64,000 nucleotides of DNA from Sinimarinibacterium flocculans. GTDB taxonomy: Bacteria > Pseudomonadota > Gammaproteobacteria > Nevskiales > Nevskiaceae. The stretch spans positions 62,001 through 126,000 of the forward strand of contig NZ_QICN01000007.1 in NCBI RefSeq assembly GCF_003201205.1, in the 5' to 3' direction. Under the pieces are notes generated by a model. The model was not told the DNA's origin, ran no database searches, and saw only the letters and a program-made list of their open reading frames with translations. Positions 18,114-28,615 of this stretch are shown here, piece by piece. Position 1 is the first letter of the stretch, and every line of letters starts with the position of its first letter. The position numbers and the translations under genes are program-made.

Positions 18114-19439
18114 GTGGATACGAGCGCGCGCAGGCGCGAGGTGCTGACGCTGTCGCTGCCGATCCTCGGCGGCATGCTGTCGCAGAACCTGCTGAACCTC
18201 GTCGACGCGTGGATGGTCGGCGACCTCGGCCCCGCCGCACTGGCGGCGACCGGCCTGGCGAGCTTCCTCAATTTCATGGCCGTGGCCTTCATCACCGGAT
18301 TCTCGCCGGCGGTGCAGGCGATTGCCGCACGCCGCATCGGCGAGAACCGCCACGACGAGGCGGCCGCGCCGCTCAATGGCGGCCTGCTGTTGTCGCTGGG
18401 ACTGGGCGTACCGCTCGCCGCAATGCTCGTGCTCGCGTCGCCGGCAATCTTCGCCGCCCTGGTCGATGACGCGGACGTGGTGCGCGAAGGCGTGCCCTAT
18501 CTGCAGTGGCGCCTGGTCGCCATCGCCGCCGTGGGCATGAACTTCTCGTTCCGCGGCTACTGGAGCGCGGCCAAGCTCACCGGCCTGTACCTGCGCACGC
18601 TGGTGACGATGCACGTGCTCAACGTGCTGTTCAGCTATGCGCTGATCCATGGACTGTTCGGCCTGCCGGCACTCGGCACCGCCGGCGCCGGACTCGGCAC
18701 GACGCTGGCGATCTTCGTCGGCACTGCGCTCTACCTGCGCCTGGGCCTGCTGCACGCACGCGCGCAGGGCTTCCTGCAGCGCCTGCCGACGGCCGAGCAG
18801 TTCCGCAGCCTGCTGGCCATCGGCCTGCCCTCGTCGGTGCAGCAACTGCTGTTCGCCAGCGGCTTTGCGGCGCTGTTCTGGATCGTCGGCCAGGTCGGCA
18901 CCGCGGAGCTGGCCGTTGCCAACGTGTTGACGACGGTCACGCTGACCGCCGTGCTCCCCGGCATCGCCCTGGGGATCGCCGCGGCCACGCTCTCGGCGCA
19001 GGCGCTCGGCCGGCGCGAACCCGAGCTGGCGCATCGCTGGGCCTGGGATGTCTATCGCACCGGCATCTGGATCTTCGTGGCACTTGCCGCGGCGATGCTG
19101 CTGCTGCCCGGACCGCTGCTCGCGGTATTCGTGCGCGATCCGGTCCTGGTCGACATCGGCGTACTGCCGCTGCGCCTGGTCGGTGCCACGATCCTGCTCG
19201 ACGGGCTCGGCCTGATCATGATGCAGGCCCTGCTCGGCGTCGGCGCAAGCCGGCTGGTGATGCTGGTCGCCACCGGCATGCAGTGGGGCCTGTTCCTGCC
19301 CGTCGCCTACCTGCTGGGCCCGGTGCTCGGTTACGGGCTGACCGCGATCTGGCTGGCGATGGGCAGCTATCGACTGCTGCAGGCCGGCATCTTCATCGTC
19401 GCCTGGCAGCGCCGGGACTGGGTGCGGATCACGGTCTAG
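18114..19439 (+). CDS. MATE-family multidrug efflux transporter
   Basis: A 441-residue protein with 12 predicted helices in two repeats. Each half opens with MATE signatures: LPILGGMLSQNLLNLVDAWM and, in the second half, GLPSSVQQLLFASGFAALFW. MATE proteins export cationic drugs or metabolites using sodium or proton gradients; the substrate here is unknown. Translation starts at a GTG 3 nt after the preceding gene. The HigBA module begins 52 bp after its stop. Confidence 0.92.
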   Translation: MDTSARRREVLTLSLPILGGMLSQNLLNLVDAWMVGDLGPAALAATGLASFLNFMAVAFITGFSPAVQAIAARRIGENRHDEAAAPLNGGLLLSLGLGVPLAAMLVLASPAIFAALVDDADVVREGVPYLQWRLVAIAAVGMNFSFRGYWSAAKLTGLYLRTLVTMHVLNVLFSYALIHGLFGLPALGTAGAGLGTTLAIFVGTALYLRLGLLHARAQGFLQRLPTAEQFRSLLAIGLPSSVQQLLFASGFAALFWIVGQVGTAELAVANVLTTVTLTAVLPGIALGIAAATLSAQALGRREPELAHRWAWDVYRTGIWIFVALAAAMLLLPGPLLAVFVRDPVLVDIGVLPLRLVGATILLDGLGLIMMQALLGVGASRLVMLVATGMQWGLFLPVAYLLGPVLGYGLTAIWLAMGSYRLLQAGIFIVAWQRRDWVRITV

Positions 19440-19456
19440 GACGTTACGGTACCTGT

Positions 19457-19485
19457 TTTACGGATTCCGTATCACGGAATATACT
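19457..19485 (+). promoter_or_regulatory. higBA promoter with operator
   Basis: A -35-like TTTACG (19457-19462) and a -10 TATACT (19480-19485) are 17 bp apart. Between them lies a perfect inverted repeat, ATTCCGT-ATC-ACGGAAT (19464-19480), a likely HigA/HigBA operator. The predicted start of transcription falls within about 2 nt of the higB ATG at 19491, so the toxin message may be leaderless. Confidence 0.6.
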
Positions 19486-19490
19486 GGGCC

Positions 19491-19769
19491 ATGATCCGCT
19501 CCTTCGCGTGCCGGGACACCGAAGCGCTGTTCAACAGCCGAGCCGTTGCGCGCTTCCGGAACATCGAACGGGCAGCCAGACGAAAGCTGCTGCAGATTCA
19601 TGCGAGCACCGCTCTGTCCGCTCTGCGCATTCCGCCCGGCAACCGGCTCGAAGTGCTCAAAGGCGATCGGAGCGGCCAGTACAGTATCCGCATTAACGAT
19701 CAGTGGCGGGTGTGCTTCATCTGGCGCGATCAGGGTGCTCATGACGTCGAGATCGTCGACTATCACTGA
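19491..19769 (+). CDS. higB: HigB/RelE-type mRNA interferase toxin
   Basis: A 92-residue toxin of the plasmid-maintenance HigB family. It contains the family N-terminus SFACRDTEALFN, the basic helix FRNIERAARRKLLQIHA and the catalytic sheet GQYSIRINDQWRVCFIWRD. HigB cleaves mRNA at the ribosome. Toxin-first order with HigA downstream is the normal higBA arrangement. No ribosome binding site is seen ahead of the ATG (TGGGCC), which fits leaderless translation. Confidence 0.93.
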   Translation: MIRSFACRDTEALFNSRAVARFRNIERAARRKLLQIHASTALSALRIPPGNRLEVLKGDRSGQYSIRINDQWRVCFIWRDQGAHDVEIVDYH

Positions 19770-19789
19770 GAGACGGGCTGAGAGACGGG
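19766..19789 (+). repeat. 12-bp tandem duplication at the higB/higA junction
   Basis: CTGAGAGACGGG occurs twice in direct tandem (19766-19777 and 19778-19789), followed by CTGA. The first copy includes the higB stop codon. The duplication lengthens the toxin-antitoxin spacer to 41 nt and creates further in-frame stops. Confidence 0.8.
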
Positions 19790-19810
19790 CTGAATAACGA
19801 GGACTTCGAC

Positions 19811-20116
19811 ATGGCCAAGATGCTGGATGAGATTCACCCGGGCGAGATTCTGCTCGAAGAGTTCATGAAACCGATGGGCATCACGGCACGCCAGCTGGCG
19901 GCGGATATCGACGTTTCACCGAGCCGCATCAGTGAGCTGGTCAATGGGATGCGCCCGGTGACGGCCGACACCGCGTTGAGGCTCGGGCTTTTCTTCGACA
20001 TGGACCCGCGCTACTGGATGAACCTGCAGACCGAATTCGATATGCGCGTGGCGCTACGCGAGAACAAGGCTCGCATCGCGGCCCGCGTGCGAACGTTCCG
20101 CGCTCAGGCAGCCTGA
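19811..20116 (+). CDS. higA: HigA-type antitoxin (XRE family)
   Basis: A 101-residue antitoxin of the HigA/VapI group. It starts with the typical EIHPGEILLEEFMKPMGIT and has a helix-turn-helix at about residues 26-60 (TARQLAADIDVSPSRISELV), ending in YWMNLQTEFDMRVALRENK. It should neutralise HigB and repress the operon through the inverted repeat in the higB promoter. A GGA lies 8 nt before the ATG. Confidence 0.93.
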   Translation: MAKMLDEIHPGEILLEEFMKPMGITARQLAADIDVSPSRISELVNGMRPVTADTALRLGLFFDMDPRYWMNLQTEFDMRVALRENKARIAARVRTFRAQAA

Positions 20117-20122
20117 CGACTG

Positions 20123-21383
20123 TCAGCGGCCGTCGGCCAGATTCACCGCGAGCAAGGCTTTCGAGCGGCGCCAGACGTCGCCGACGATGCCGATGGTCAC
20201 GACGCCGCCGAAGACCACCGACGGCACCGTGCCCATGAGGCGCGCGGCAAGCCCGGACTCGAAGGCGCCGATCTCGTTCGACGCCGAGATGAAGATGCTG
20301 TTGACCGCCTGGACCCGGCCGCGCAGATGGTCCGGCGGCGTGGTCTGCATGATGGTGTTTCGGATCACCACGCTGACGCTGTCGAAGGCGCCGGTCATGA
20401 ACAGGGCCGCGATCGACAGCCACCACAGCTCGGAGACCGCGAACACCAGCGTGGCGACGCCGAAGCCGAGCACCGCCAGCAGCATGTTGCGCCAGGCCTT
20501 CTCCAGCGGCGGCCACCAGGTGCAGGCGATGATCGTCAGCAGCGCGCCCACGGCCGGCGCAGCACGTAGCACGCCCAGCCCTTCGGGCCCGACCTCGAGG
20601 ATGTCCTCGGCGAAGATCGGCAGGATGGCGACCACGCCGCCGAACAGCACGGTGAGCATGTCCAGCGTGATCGCGTAAAGGATGATCGGTGTGCGCCGGA
20701 CGTAGCCGAGCCCCTCGCGCAGGCTGGCCCAGACCGTCTGCAGGCCGGCGGGGTCGGGCGACACCGGCCGCGGCCGGATACGCAGCAGCAGCACCTGCAC
20801 CGAGACGATCAGCGCCATGACCACGATCAGGCTGCCGGTCAGGCCGAGCGCCGCATAGGCGATGCCGCCGGCGACCGGTCCCAGGATCGCGGCCGCCTGC
20901 CAGAACGTGCCGCTCCAGGTGGCGCTGTTGCCGTAGATCGCACGCGGCACCAGGAACGGCCGCAGCGACGCCATCGCCGGCGAGTAGAAGCCGCGGGCAA
21001 AGCCGAGCACGCCGATCATCGCGTAGACCAGCCACAGCCACGCGGTCTGCGACAGGCGCTCGCGCAGCGGCGTCCACGCGATCAGCGCAAGCACCGCGGA
21101 GGCGATGAGCATGACGAGCAGCGCAAGCTGCATGATGCGGCGCTTGTCGAAACGGTCGGCGACGTGGCCGCCGAACAGCGCCAGCGCGATGAAGGGCACC
21201 GCTTCGGCCAGGCCGATCAGGCCCAGCGACAGCGGGTCGCGCGTGACCAGGTAGAGCTCATAGGCCAGCGCGATCTGCTGGATCATCAGCGCGCCGGTCA
21301 GCAAGAAGCTGCCGCAGATCAGTGCGACGAATTCCGGGTACCGCAGCGCCGCGTAGGGATCGCGGCGCGTGAACGGCTGCGGA

Positions 21384-21397
<14 letters not shown>
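20123..21397 (-). CDS. MFS transporter, probable CTG start
   Basis: A major facilitator protein with 10-12 helices. The family loop GGHVADRFDKRRIMQLAL lies between helices 2 and 3; this motif is typical of the EntS/enterobactin-exporter-like and macrolide-pump MFS group. The substrate is unknown. The only standard start, a TTG at 21304, would delete conserved N-terminal sequence (DPYAALRYPEFVALICGSF). The frame stays open upstream to a CTG at 21397 preceded by GGAG at 7 nt, overlapping the end of the desaturase gene. I therefore use the CTG, giving 424 residues; the TTG start remains possible. Confidence 0.82.
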
Positions 21398-22553
<1,156 letters not shown>

Positions 22554-22573
22554 GCGGGGCTCTGGCTGGACGG

Positions 22574-24172
22574 CTACAGCGTGCCGTGTTCCTTGGTATC
22601 GAGAAAGCGGACGTCGGGAAAGCGTTCCTGCGTCATGCTCAGATTGACGGCGCTGGACGCCAGATAAACGAGATCGCCGTAGTGGTCCTTGGCGACCCGG
22701 GTCTCGTTCTTGTCGACGAAGGCCTCGAGCTGCGTCGCGGTATCGGCCTCGATCCAGCGCGCGCAGTGCACCTGCACCGGCTCGAACACGCAATCCACGC
22801 CGTACTCGTCCTTGAGCCGATACTGCACGACGTCGAACTGCAGCACGCCGACGGCGCCGAGAATGATGTCGTTGTTGGAGACCGGACGGTAGACCTGCGT
22901 TGCGCCCTCCTCGGACAGCTGGTCGAGGCCCTTGTTCAGCTGCTTGGCCTTGAGCGGGTCCTTGAGGATCACGCGGCGGAACAGCTCCGGCGCGAAGTTG
23001 GGAATGCCGGTGAAGCGCAGGGTCTCGCCCTCGGAGAACGAGTCGCCGATGGCGATCGTGCCGTGATTGTGCAGACCGATGATGTCGCCCGGGTAGGCGG
23101 CATCCACCGTCTCGCGCTCGGAGGCCATGAAGGTCAGTGCGTTGGCAATGCGCACCGGCGCGTTCAGGCGCACGGAGTGCAGCAGCATGCCGCGGCGGTA
23201 GATCCCCGAACACACGCGCAGGAAGGCGACGCGATCGCGGTGCTTGGGGTCCATGTTCGCCTGGATCTTGAACACGAAACCGCTGAAACGCTCGCCGCCG
23301 GGCGGAACGGTCTGCTCGCCGCCGGCGACCAGCGCGGTACGTGGCAGCGGCGGCGGCGCCCACTGGGTGAAGCCGTTGAGCAGTTCGCGCACGCCGAAAT
23401 TGCTGATCGCCGAGCCGAAGAACACCGGCGTCTGCTTCGCCGCGCGGTACTGTTCGAGATCGAACTCGGTGCCGGCCATCTGCAGCAGCTCGATCTCGTC
23501 GCGCAGCGTCTGGTAGACGCTGCCGAAGCGCTCGGCCACCGCCGGGTTCATCAGGCCGTCGACGGTCTCGATCTCGGAGATGCGGTGCTTGTCGCCGGAA
23601 TACAGGTAGAAGCGGTCTTCGAGCAGGTGATAGACCCCCTTGAAGTCGCGCCCCATGCCGACCGGCCAGGTGATCGGCGTGCATTGCAGGCCCAGCACCT
23701 TCTCGACCTCGTCGAGCAGTTCCAGCGGCGGCCGGCCCTCGCGGTCGAGCTTGTTGACGAAGGTGACGATCGGCGTATCGCGCAGCCGGCAGACTTCCAT
23801 CAGCTTGATCGTGCGCGCCTCGACACCCTTGGCCGCGTCGATCACCATCAGCGCCGAGTCGACCGCGGTCAGCGTACGGTAGGTATCCTCGGAAAAGTCC
23901 TCGTGACCCGGCGTGTCGAGCAGGTTGACGATGCAGCCGTTGTACGGGAACTGCATCACCGAGGTCGTCACCGAGATGCCGCGCTGCTGTTCCAGCGCCA
24001 TCCAGTCCGAGGTGGCGTGACGGCTCGCCTTGCGGCCCTTGACCGTGCCCGCCATCTGGATCGCGCCGCCGAACAGCAACAGCTTTTCCGTCAGCGTGGT
24101 CTTGCCCGCGTCGGGATGGGAAATGATGGCGAACGTGCGGCGACGCGCCGCCTGTTCGGCGACTGCACTCAT
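22574..24172 (-). CDS. prfC: Peptide chain release factor 3
   Basis: A 532-residue translational GTPase, close to the 529 residues of E. coli RF3, which recycles RF1/RF2. The G1 motif is [19 protein letters not shown]3 is [18 protein letters not shown]4 is FVNKLDREG, and the switch region contains [18 protein letters not shown]. The start was set at 24172 ([10 protein letters not shown]); an ATG ten codons upstream is less like the family. It heads a likely unit with the two downstream minus-strand genes. Confidence 0.97.
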   Translation of the reverse strand: MSAVAEQAARRRTFAIISHPDAGKTTLTEKLLLFGGAIQMAGTVKGRKASRHATSDWMALEQQRGISVTTSVMQFPYNGCIVNLLDTPGHEDFSEDTYRTLTAVDSALMVIDAAKGVEARTIKLMEVCRLRDTPIVTFVNKLDREGRPPLELLDEVEKVLGLQCTPITWPVGMGRDFKGVYHLLEDRFYLYSGDKHRISEIETVDGLMNPAVAERFGSVYQTLRDEIELLQMAGTEFDLEQYRAAKQTPVFFGSAISNFGVRELLNGFTQWAPPPLPRTALVAGGEQTVPPGGERFSGFVFKIQANMDPKHRDRVAFLRVCSGIYRRGMLLHSVRLNAPVRIANALTFMASERETVDAAYPGDIIGLHNHGTIAIGDSFSEGETLRFTGIPNFAPELFRRVILKDPLKAKQLNKGLDQLSEEGATQVYRPVSNNDIILGAVGVLQFDVVQYRLKDEYGVDCVFEPVQVHCARWIEADTATQLEAFVDKNETRVAKDHYGDLVYLASSAVNLSMTQERFPDVRFLDTKEHGTL

Positions 24173-24260
24173 GACCAGAACCTGCTCCGGAAGGCCGCGC
24201 ATTCTACCGGAGACGCGTCGGTCAAGACGCGCCTACACTGGACGCCCCCCACCGCGGAAC

Positions 24261-25334
24261 ATGGACATGGCCGCGAAAACGACAAAGACGGTCGCGCCGC
24301 TGCTGCTGGGCCTGTGCCTCGCGGCCTGCGGCGGCGGCGGCGGCGGAGACGACGGCCCGCAGCCGACCGCCACACCGACGGCCAGCGCCACACCCGTGCC
24401 GACGACGGCCCCGACGCCCCTTCCGACCGCCGTCCCGACGCCGACGGCCACGCCCGTCGTCGGCAGCGACCTGAGCACGGTGCGCAGCGTCACGCTCGGC
24501 CAGCTCGAACACCGTTACCGGCTGTACGTGCCGGCGCGGCTGGTGTCGGCCGCCGACGTGCCGCTGGTGATCTCGCTGCACGGCGGCGGCACCGACGCCG
24601 CGAACCATGACGTCTTCACGCGACTGCGCCTCACCGCCGCGGCCCAGGGCTTCGCGCTGATGACGCCCGACGGCTACGGCCAGACCTGGAACGCGGGCAC
24701 CTGCTGCGCGCCGTCGTCGGCCTTCCGCATCGACCATGTCGGTGCGATCGACGCGATGCTCGACGATGTCGCCACCGTGATCGCCGTCGACGGCGACCGC
24801 GTCTTCGCGACGGGCCATTCCAACGGCGGCATGCTCGCGTACCGGCTGGCCTGCGAACTTTCGGAGCGCATCGCGGCGATCGCGCCCAACGCCGCCGTGA
24901 TGATGGACACCGATCTGGACACGACACCGCCCACGGAGGTCTACGCCTGACAGCCCACGCGCCCGGTGCCGGTGCTGCACATCCACGGCCTGGCGGACCG
25001 GTGCACGCCCTTCGAGGGCGGCGTCAGCGTCGGCGTCGCCGGCGGCACGCGCAAGTCGGCGGCCGAGACGATCGACTTCTGGGTGTCCAACAACCGCTGC
25101 ACGCTGGCGCCGCTGCTGGCCAGCTACAGCAACGGCGCCGCACGCTGCGAGCAGTACAGCCTGTGCCAGGCCGGCGCCAACGTCGAGTTGTGCACGATCG
25201 AGGGCGCCGGTCACATCTGGCCCGGCAACGGCTTCTCGCCGGCGGCCGGCGACGCCTGCGGCGGCACCGGCAGCGACGATCTCGACGCCAACGGCTACAT
25301 CTGGGAGTTCTTCCGCACGCACCCGCGGCGCTGA
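24261..25334 (+). pseudogene. LpqC-like esterase lipoprotein interrupted by one in-frame TGA
   Basis: One continuous frame encodes a polyhydroxybutyrate-depolymerase/LpqC-type esterase but is broken by TGA at 24948-24950. Before it: a lipoprotein signal with lipobox LAAC, a Pro/Thr-rich linker, the oxyanion loop SLHGGGTD and nucleophile motif GHSNGGML. After it, in the same frame: TRPVPVLHIHGLADRC with the expected Asp, and EGAGHIWPGNG with the catalytic His. The stop sits where relatives commonly have Cys, one base from TGC/TGT. A recent nonsense mutation is likeliest; readthrough or sequencing error cannot be excluded. The separate halves would lack a complete triad. Confidence 0.8.
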
Positions 25335-25344
25335 GCGCCGCCGC

Positions 25345-26463
25345 TCACCACGGCATCCACAGGCGCCACTGCAGCGACTCGTCGCGCCAGTCGTCCACAC
25401 CACTGCGCCAGTGGTAACTGAGCTGCAGCGTCGGCAGTTCGACCGGCCACTGCCGGGCGAGCCAGTCCGACAGGTCCAGGCTCAGCGCGAGATCCTCGGT
25501 CGGCACCGTGTGGTCGGGCAGGAACCAGTAGCGGTCGCCGGACTGCCACTGCGCGCTGAGCGCCACCGTGCCGATCTCGCGCCGAAGACGGGCTTCCATT
25601 GCCCAGTCGTCCGTACGGTCCGCCCCGGCGGTCTCCCGCCATGCCAGCCCGCTGTGCGCGGTCCAGGCGCCGATGCGCCGCTCGTGATCGAGCCCGACCT
25701 CCAGCGCCTGCGCCGCCGTGGCGACGTCGGTCGAGCCGGCCTCGACCGCCAGGACGCGCAAGCCCAGCCGGCGTCCGGCCGCCTGCCAGTGTGCGCCGGC
25801 GGACCAGGTCTGGGCGTCCGGGCCGAGGACGTCGCCGGGCATGCCGCTGACGCTGCAGGCCCGTCCGCCGAGTTCCGCGCGCCAAGCCGCGGACGACAGC
25901 GGCACCGCGAGGCGTGCATGCACCGGGCAGTCGAGCGCACTGCGCGCATCCCAGGGCAAGGCCGCGAGGTCCCACTGCAGCCGCACGTCGGCGAAGGCCG
26001 GCGCCCAGCGCAGATCGAATCCATGCCGGCGGGTCTCGATGTCAGTCTCGTCCAGCCACAGGCTCTCGCGCTCGTCACGCATCACCAGGGTCAGCGGCGC
26101 GGGGCCGGCCACGGGCAGCTGCAGACGCGCTTCCTGGCCGATGCGCTGCCGGCCCAGCGTCGTCGGCAGCAGATTGGCCCGCCAGCGATCGGCCTCGTCC
26201 GGCGTCAGCAGATCGCCCGTGTGCAGGATGTAACCCGACTTGAGACTGAGCAGGGCATCGATCGCCTGAAGCGAGACCTCGCCGGCAAAGACCGGCTGGT
26301 CGGCAACCGTCATCAGCGGCATGGCGGCATCGAGGCTCAGCGCCAGCTGCGTTCCGGGGATCGACCCGATGTCCAGTGGCTGCTCGAGCCGCAGGGCCGG
26401 CGGCGCCTGCGCGCATCCTGCGAGCCACAGCGCCACCAGGGCGCCAGCACCACGAGCGTGCAT
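25345..26463 (-). CDS. Putative outer-membrane lipoprotein next to the hvf cluster
   Basis: A 372-residue protein of unknown family. It has a lipoprotein signal (LVALWLAGCAQAPP) with lipobox LAGC. The rest is rich in short alternating strands with Trp and Arg (DLRWAPAFADVRLQWDLAAL, AHSGLAWRETAG, LQLSYHWRSGVDDW) and ends in LQWRLWMPW; a C-terminal aromatic and beta-rich content suggest an outer-membrane-associated beta structure. AAGGA precedes the ATG. It lies 91 nt after hvfC on the same strand and might handle the peptide or its metal; this is inference from position only. Confidence 0.7.
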   Translation of the reverse strand: MHARGAGALVALWLAGCAQAPPALRLEQPLDIGSIPGTQLALSLDAAMPLMTVADQPVFAGEVSLQAIDALLSLKSGYILHTGDLLTPDEADRWRANLLPTTLGRQRIGQEARLQLPVAGPAPLTLVMRDERESLWLDETDIETRRHGFDLRWAPAFADVRLQWDLAALPWDARSALDCPVHARLAVPLSSAAWRAELGGRACSVSGMPGDVLGPDAQTWSAGAHWQAAGRRLGLRVLAVEAGSTDVATAAQALEVGLDHERRIGAWTAHSGLAWRETAGADRTDDWAMEARLRREIGTVALSAQWQSGDRYWFLPDHTVPTEDLALSLDLSDWLARQWPVELPTLQLSYHWRSGVDDWRDESLQWRLWMPW

Positions 26464-26554
26464 CGTTCCTTGATCTGGACAGGCGCGCGGCATCCTGCCG
26501 ACGGCCGGGAAAACGTGAAGGTGTCAGGGTGTGACCGCCGAAGCGCGGCGCGGT

Positions 26555-27343
26555 TCAGCCGGCGACGGAGCGTCGGGTGCCCAGCAGGATGTCGCGCGTG
26601 CGCAACTGCTCGAAGATGCGTGCGCCCTCCGTCACGACCACCTCCGGCTGCGGATGCGCAAGCTCGCCGGCGATCTGCAGCAACAGTTCGCGCCCACTGG
26701 CCTGCGGCTGCGCTTCGATCAGCGCCGTCAGCCGGGCGGTGACGGCATTGATTTCCATGAAGCGCACGTTGTCGGCGCGGTCGCGGTTGACGATCAGCCA
26801 GGTCGGCGCGTCACCGGGCACCTGCGGCTGGAAGTCCGGCCCGATGCGGTGCACCGGAAACGTGTACCCCAGGGTCCATGCCAGCGGCGAAAGCACCGGC
26901 GGGGCGGCCAGGGGATCGCCATTCGGATCGGGCGCGTCGGGCCGTCGGGCCGGTGCGATCTCCAGCGGCGACACCGACAGCTCGAGCTCCACCCATTCGT
27001 AGTGCGCCAGCTCGCGCAGGAACGGCGGATCGTCGGCGTGCTCGCCGCGCTCGTCCTCGAGAAAGCGCAGGAACTCCTCCGGCACGCGGTGGAATTGCGG
27101 GGCGATGCTGCGGTGACGGGCGTAGAAATCGCGCACGCGCGCATGCCAGACGGCGTCGTCGGACAGCTTGCGCAGCACCGGGAAAGCCGCGGCGAGGCAG
27201 TTTTCGACGTTGTTGTAGAACAGCTCGCGGTAGATCTTCAGCCGCCGGTCCTCGATGTCGGCGACCTCGCAGCGCGACGGATCGCGCAGATGCGCCGCGA
27301 AAGCCTGCTGGCGGGCGCGAAAATCGATGCCCGCCTCAGGCAT
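26555..27343 (-). CDS. hvfC: HvfC-like DUF2063 RiPP maturation partner
   Basis: A 262-residue protein of the DUF2063 family (HvfC/BufC). The N-terminal domain has the signature [20 protein letters not shown], and [20 protein letters not shown] and [17 protein letters not shown] follow. In related clusters this protein partners the DUF692 oxidase, presenting the precursor to it. The reading frame overlaps hvfB by 8 nt, so the two are co-translated. The old DNA-binding annotation of this family is not supported by what is visible here. Confidence 0.9.
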   Translation of the reverse strand: MPEAGIDFRARQQAFAAHLRDPSRCEVADIEDRRLKIYRELFYNNVENCLAAAFPVLRKLSDDAVWHARVRDFYARHRSIAPQFHRVPEEFLRFLEDERGEHADDPPFLRELAHYEWVELELSVSPLEIAPARRPDAPDPNGDPLAAPPVLSPLAWTLGYTFPVHRIGPDFQPQVPGDAPTWLIVNRDRADNVRFMEINAVTARLTALIEAQPQASGRELLLQIAGELAHPQPEVVVTEGARIFEQLRTRDILLGTRRSVAG

Positions 27344-28184
27344 TGACGGCCCGACCCGCCTGTCCGGCCTGCGCCTGCAGGCTGCGGATGTGATCGATCT
27401 CGCCCAGCAGGGTGTCCAGCGGCGGAATGTTGAAGTCGCGTTCGAGCAGCGTCGGCTGCACGCCGAAGCGCCCATAGGCCTCTTGCAGCAGGGTCCAGAC
27501 CGGGTCGATCACGCTGGCGCCGTGGGTGTCGACGCGCAGATCCTCGGCCTCGACGTAGTGCCCGGCGATGTGCATGTAGCGCACGCGCTCACGCGGCAGG
27601 GCGTCGAGGAAGCGCAGCGGGTCGTAGCGGTGATTGATGCTGTTGACGTAGACGTTGTTCACGTCGAGCAACAGGTCGCAGTCGGCGCGCTCGACCACGG
27701 CCTTGATGAACTCGATCTCGCTGAGCTCGGTGGCCAGCGGCGCGTAGTAGCTGGCGTTCTCGAGCGCGATGCGCCGTTCGAGAATGTCCTGCACGCGCCG
27801 CACGCGCGCCGCCACGTAGTCGACCGCCGCCTCGGTGAATGGGATCGGCATCAGGTCGTACAGGTGCCCGTCGTCGGAGCACCAGGTCAGGTGTTCGGTG
27901 TAGTCGGCGATGCCGTGGAGATCGAGAAACGCCTTGATCTCGCGAACGAACGCCTCGTCGAGCGGCGCGGGGGCGCCGATCGACAGCGATAGGCCGTGCG
28001 TGGCGAACGCGTAGCGTTCGGTCAGCGCACGGAATTGCCGGCCCAGCCGTCCGCCGATGCGCATCCAGTTCTCGGGGGCCACCTCGAGAAAATCGGCGCA
28101 GGCGCCTCGACGTTCGCCGAGCGGCGCAAGCAGTGCGCGACGCAGGCCGAGGCCCGCGCCGCGCACGCCGGCAACGGCCGTCAT
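27336..28184 (-). CDS. hvfB: HvfB-like DUF692 (MNIO) peptide-modifying oxidase
   Basis: A 282-residue TIM-barrel protein of the DUF692/MNIO family: multinuclear non-heme iron enzymes that oxidise cysteines of ribosomal peptides. Conserved segments with likely metal ligands are [62 protein letters not shown] and [15 protein letters not shown] start at 28184 ([10 protein letters not shown]); further upstream the frame reads backwards through the hvfA repeats and is spurious. It lies 31 nt after hvfA and overlaps hvfC by 8 nt. The substrate is very probably the EGKCG-repeat peptide. Confidence 0.93.
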   Translation of the reverse strand: MTAVAGVRGAGLGLRRALLAPLGERRGACADFLEVAPENWMRIGGRLGRQFRALTERYAFATHGLSLSIGAPAPLDEAFVREIKAFLDLHGIADYTEHLTWCSDDGHLYDLMPIPFTEAAVDYVAARVRRVQDILERRIALENASYYAPLATELSEIEFIKAVVERADCDLLLDVNNVYVNSINHRYDPLRFLDALPRERVRYMHIAGHYVEAEDLRVDTHGASVIDPVWTLLQEAYGRFGVQPTLLERDFNIPPLDTLLGEIDHIRSLQAQAGQAGRAVNA

Positions 28185-28215
28185 GCGGACACGCGTTGCA
28201 CGATGCGGCGGGCGA

Positions 28216-28518
28216 TTACTCGCCCTTCTCGCCGCACTTGCCTTCGCCGCACTTGCCTTCGCCGCAGCTGCCTTCGGCCTTCTTCTCGCCGCACTTGCCC
28301 TCGCCACACTTGCCTTCGCCGCAGCTGCCTTCGGCCTTCTTCTCGCCGCACTTGCCTTCGCCGCACTTGGCTTCGCCCGACTTGTGATCGCCAGCCGAGG
28401 CGACCATGTAGCCGGCGCCGAGGTCCGAGGCCTGGAACACCGAGGCCTGCGCGGCCATGCCGGTCAGGGCAAAGGCGGCACCGAGCGCGGCGACGAGCGG
28501 TTTACGGTTGCTGTTCAT
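28216..28518 (-). CDS. hvfA: HvfA-like EGKCG-repeat RiPP precursor
   Basis: A 100-residue secreted precursor. Residues 1-25 are a Sec signal peptide ([19 protein letters not shown]). A short spacer leads to a Cys/Lys/Gly/Glu-only tail with eight cysteines: one EAKCG, five EGKCG and two EGSCG motifs. EGKCG is the motif modified by HvfB/HvfC in Haemophilus-type clusters, where the product binds copper. AAGGAG lies 6 nt before the ATG. The tail is built from a 57-bp tandem repeat, so its length probably varies between strains. The periplasmic metal-buffer role is inferred from the family. Confidence 0.92.
   Translation of the reverse strand: MNSNRKPLVAALGAAFALTGMAAQASVFQASDLGAGYMVASAGDHKSGEAKCGEGKCGEKKAEGSCGEGKCGEGKCGEKKAEGSCGEGKCGEGKCGEKGE
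28225..28378 (-). repeat. 57-bp tandem repeat encoding EGKCG/EGSCG units
   Basis: Two complete 57-bp units (28225-28281 and 28282-28338) differ at only two bases; a third partial unit runs to about 28378. Each full unit encodes 19 residues holding two EGKCG, one EGSCG and an EKKA spacer. The two differences keep the protein sequence unchanged, so the peptide is under selection. Confidence 0.9.
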
Positions 28519-28543
28519 CTTGAATCTCCTTGAGGGGTTGCGC

Positions 28544-28566
28544 CCGGATGGCGAAATGCCGTCCGG
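28544..28566 (-). promoter_or_regulatory. Leader hairpin between hvfX and hvfA
   Basis: CCGGATGGC (28544-28552) and GCCGTCCGG (28558-28566) form a 9-bp stem with one G-U pair and a 5-nt loop. It lies 25 nt upstream of hvfA in the 97-nt gap after the DoxX gene. No U tract follows, so processing, stabilisation or attenuation between the two genes are all possible. No copper-responsive operator was recognised. Confidence 0.4.
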
Positions 28567-28615
28567 TAGTCACCGGGATGATCCGGCAGCCGCGCGGGCG
28601 CCGACGCGACTGCGG

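Noticed and set aside
22554-23684. Fusion of the desaturase with an upstream region
   Set aside because: The extra part is a shifted reading of prfC; the desaturase starts normally at 22553.
24948-25010. Selenocysteine codon in the esterase
   Set aside because: No stable hairpin with the expected loop was found just downstream, and no Sec-containing esterase of this family is known to me; kept only as a possibility.
28185-28307. N-terminal extension of HvfB through the repeat region (Ala/Arg-rich)
   Set aside because: It is another frame of the hvfA repeats on the same strand; real homology begins at 28184.
28225-28378. Tandem repeats as a CRISPR array or satellite
   Set aside because: Units are contiguous without spacers, lie inside an open frame with signal peptide and SD, and encode conserved EGKCG motifs.
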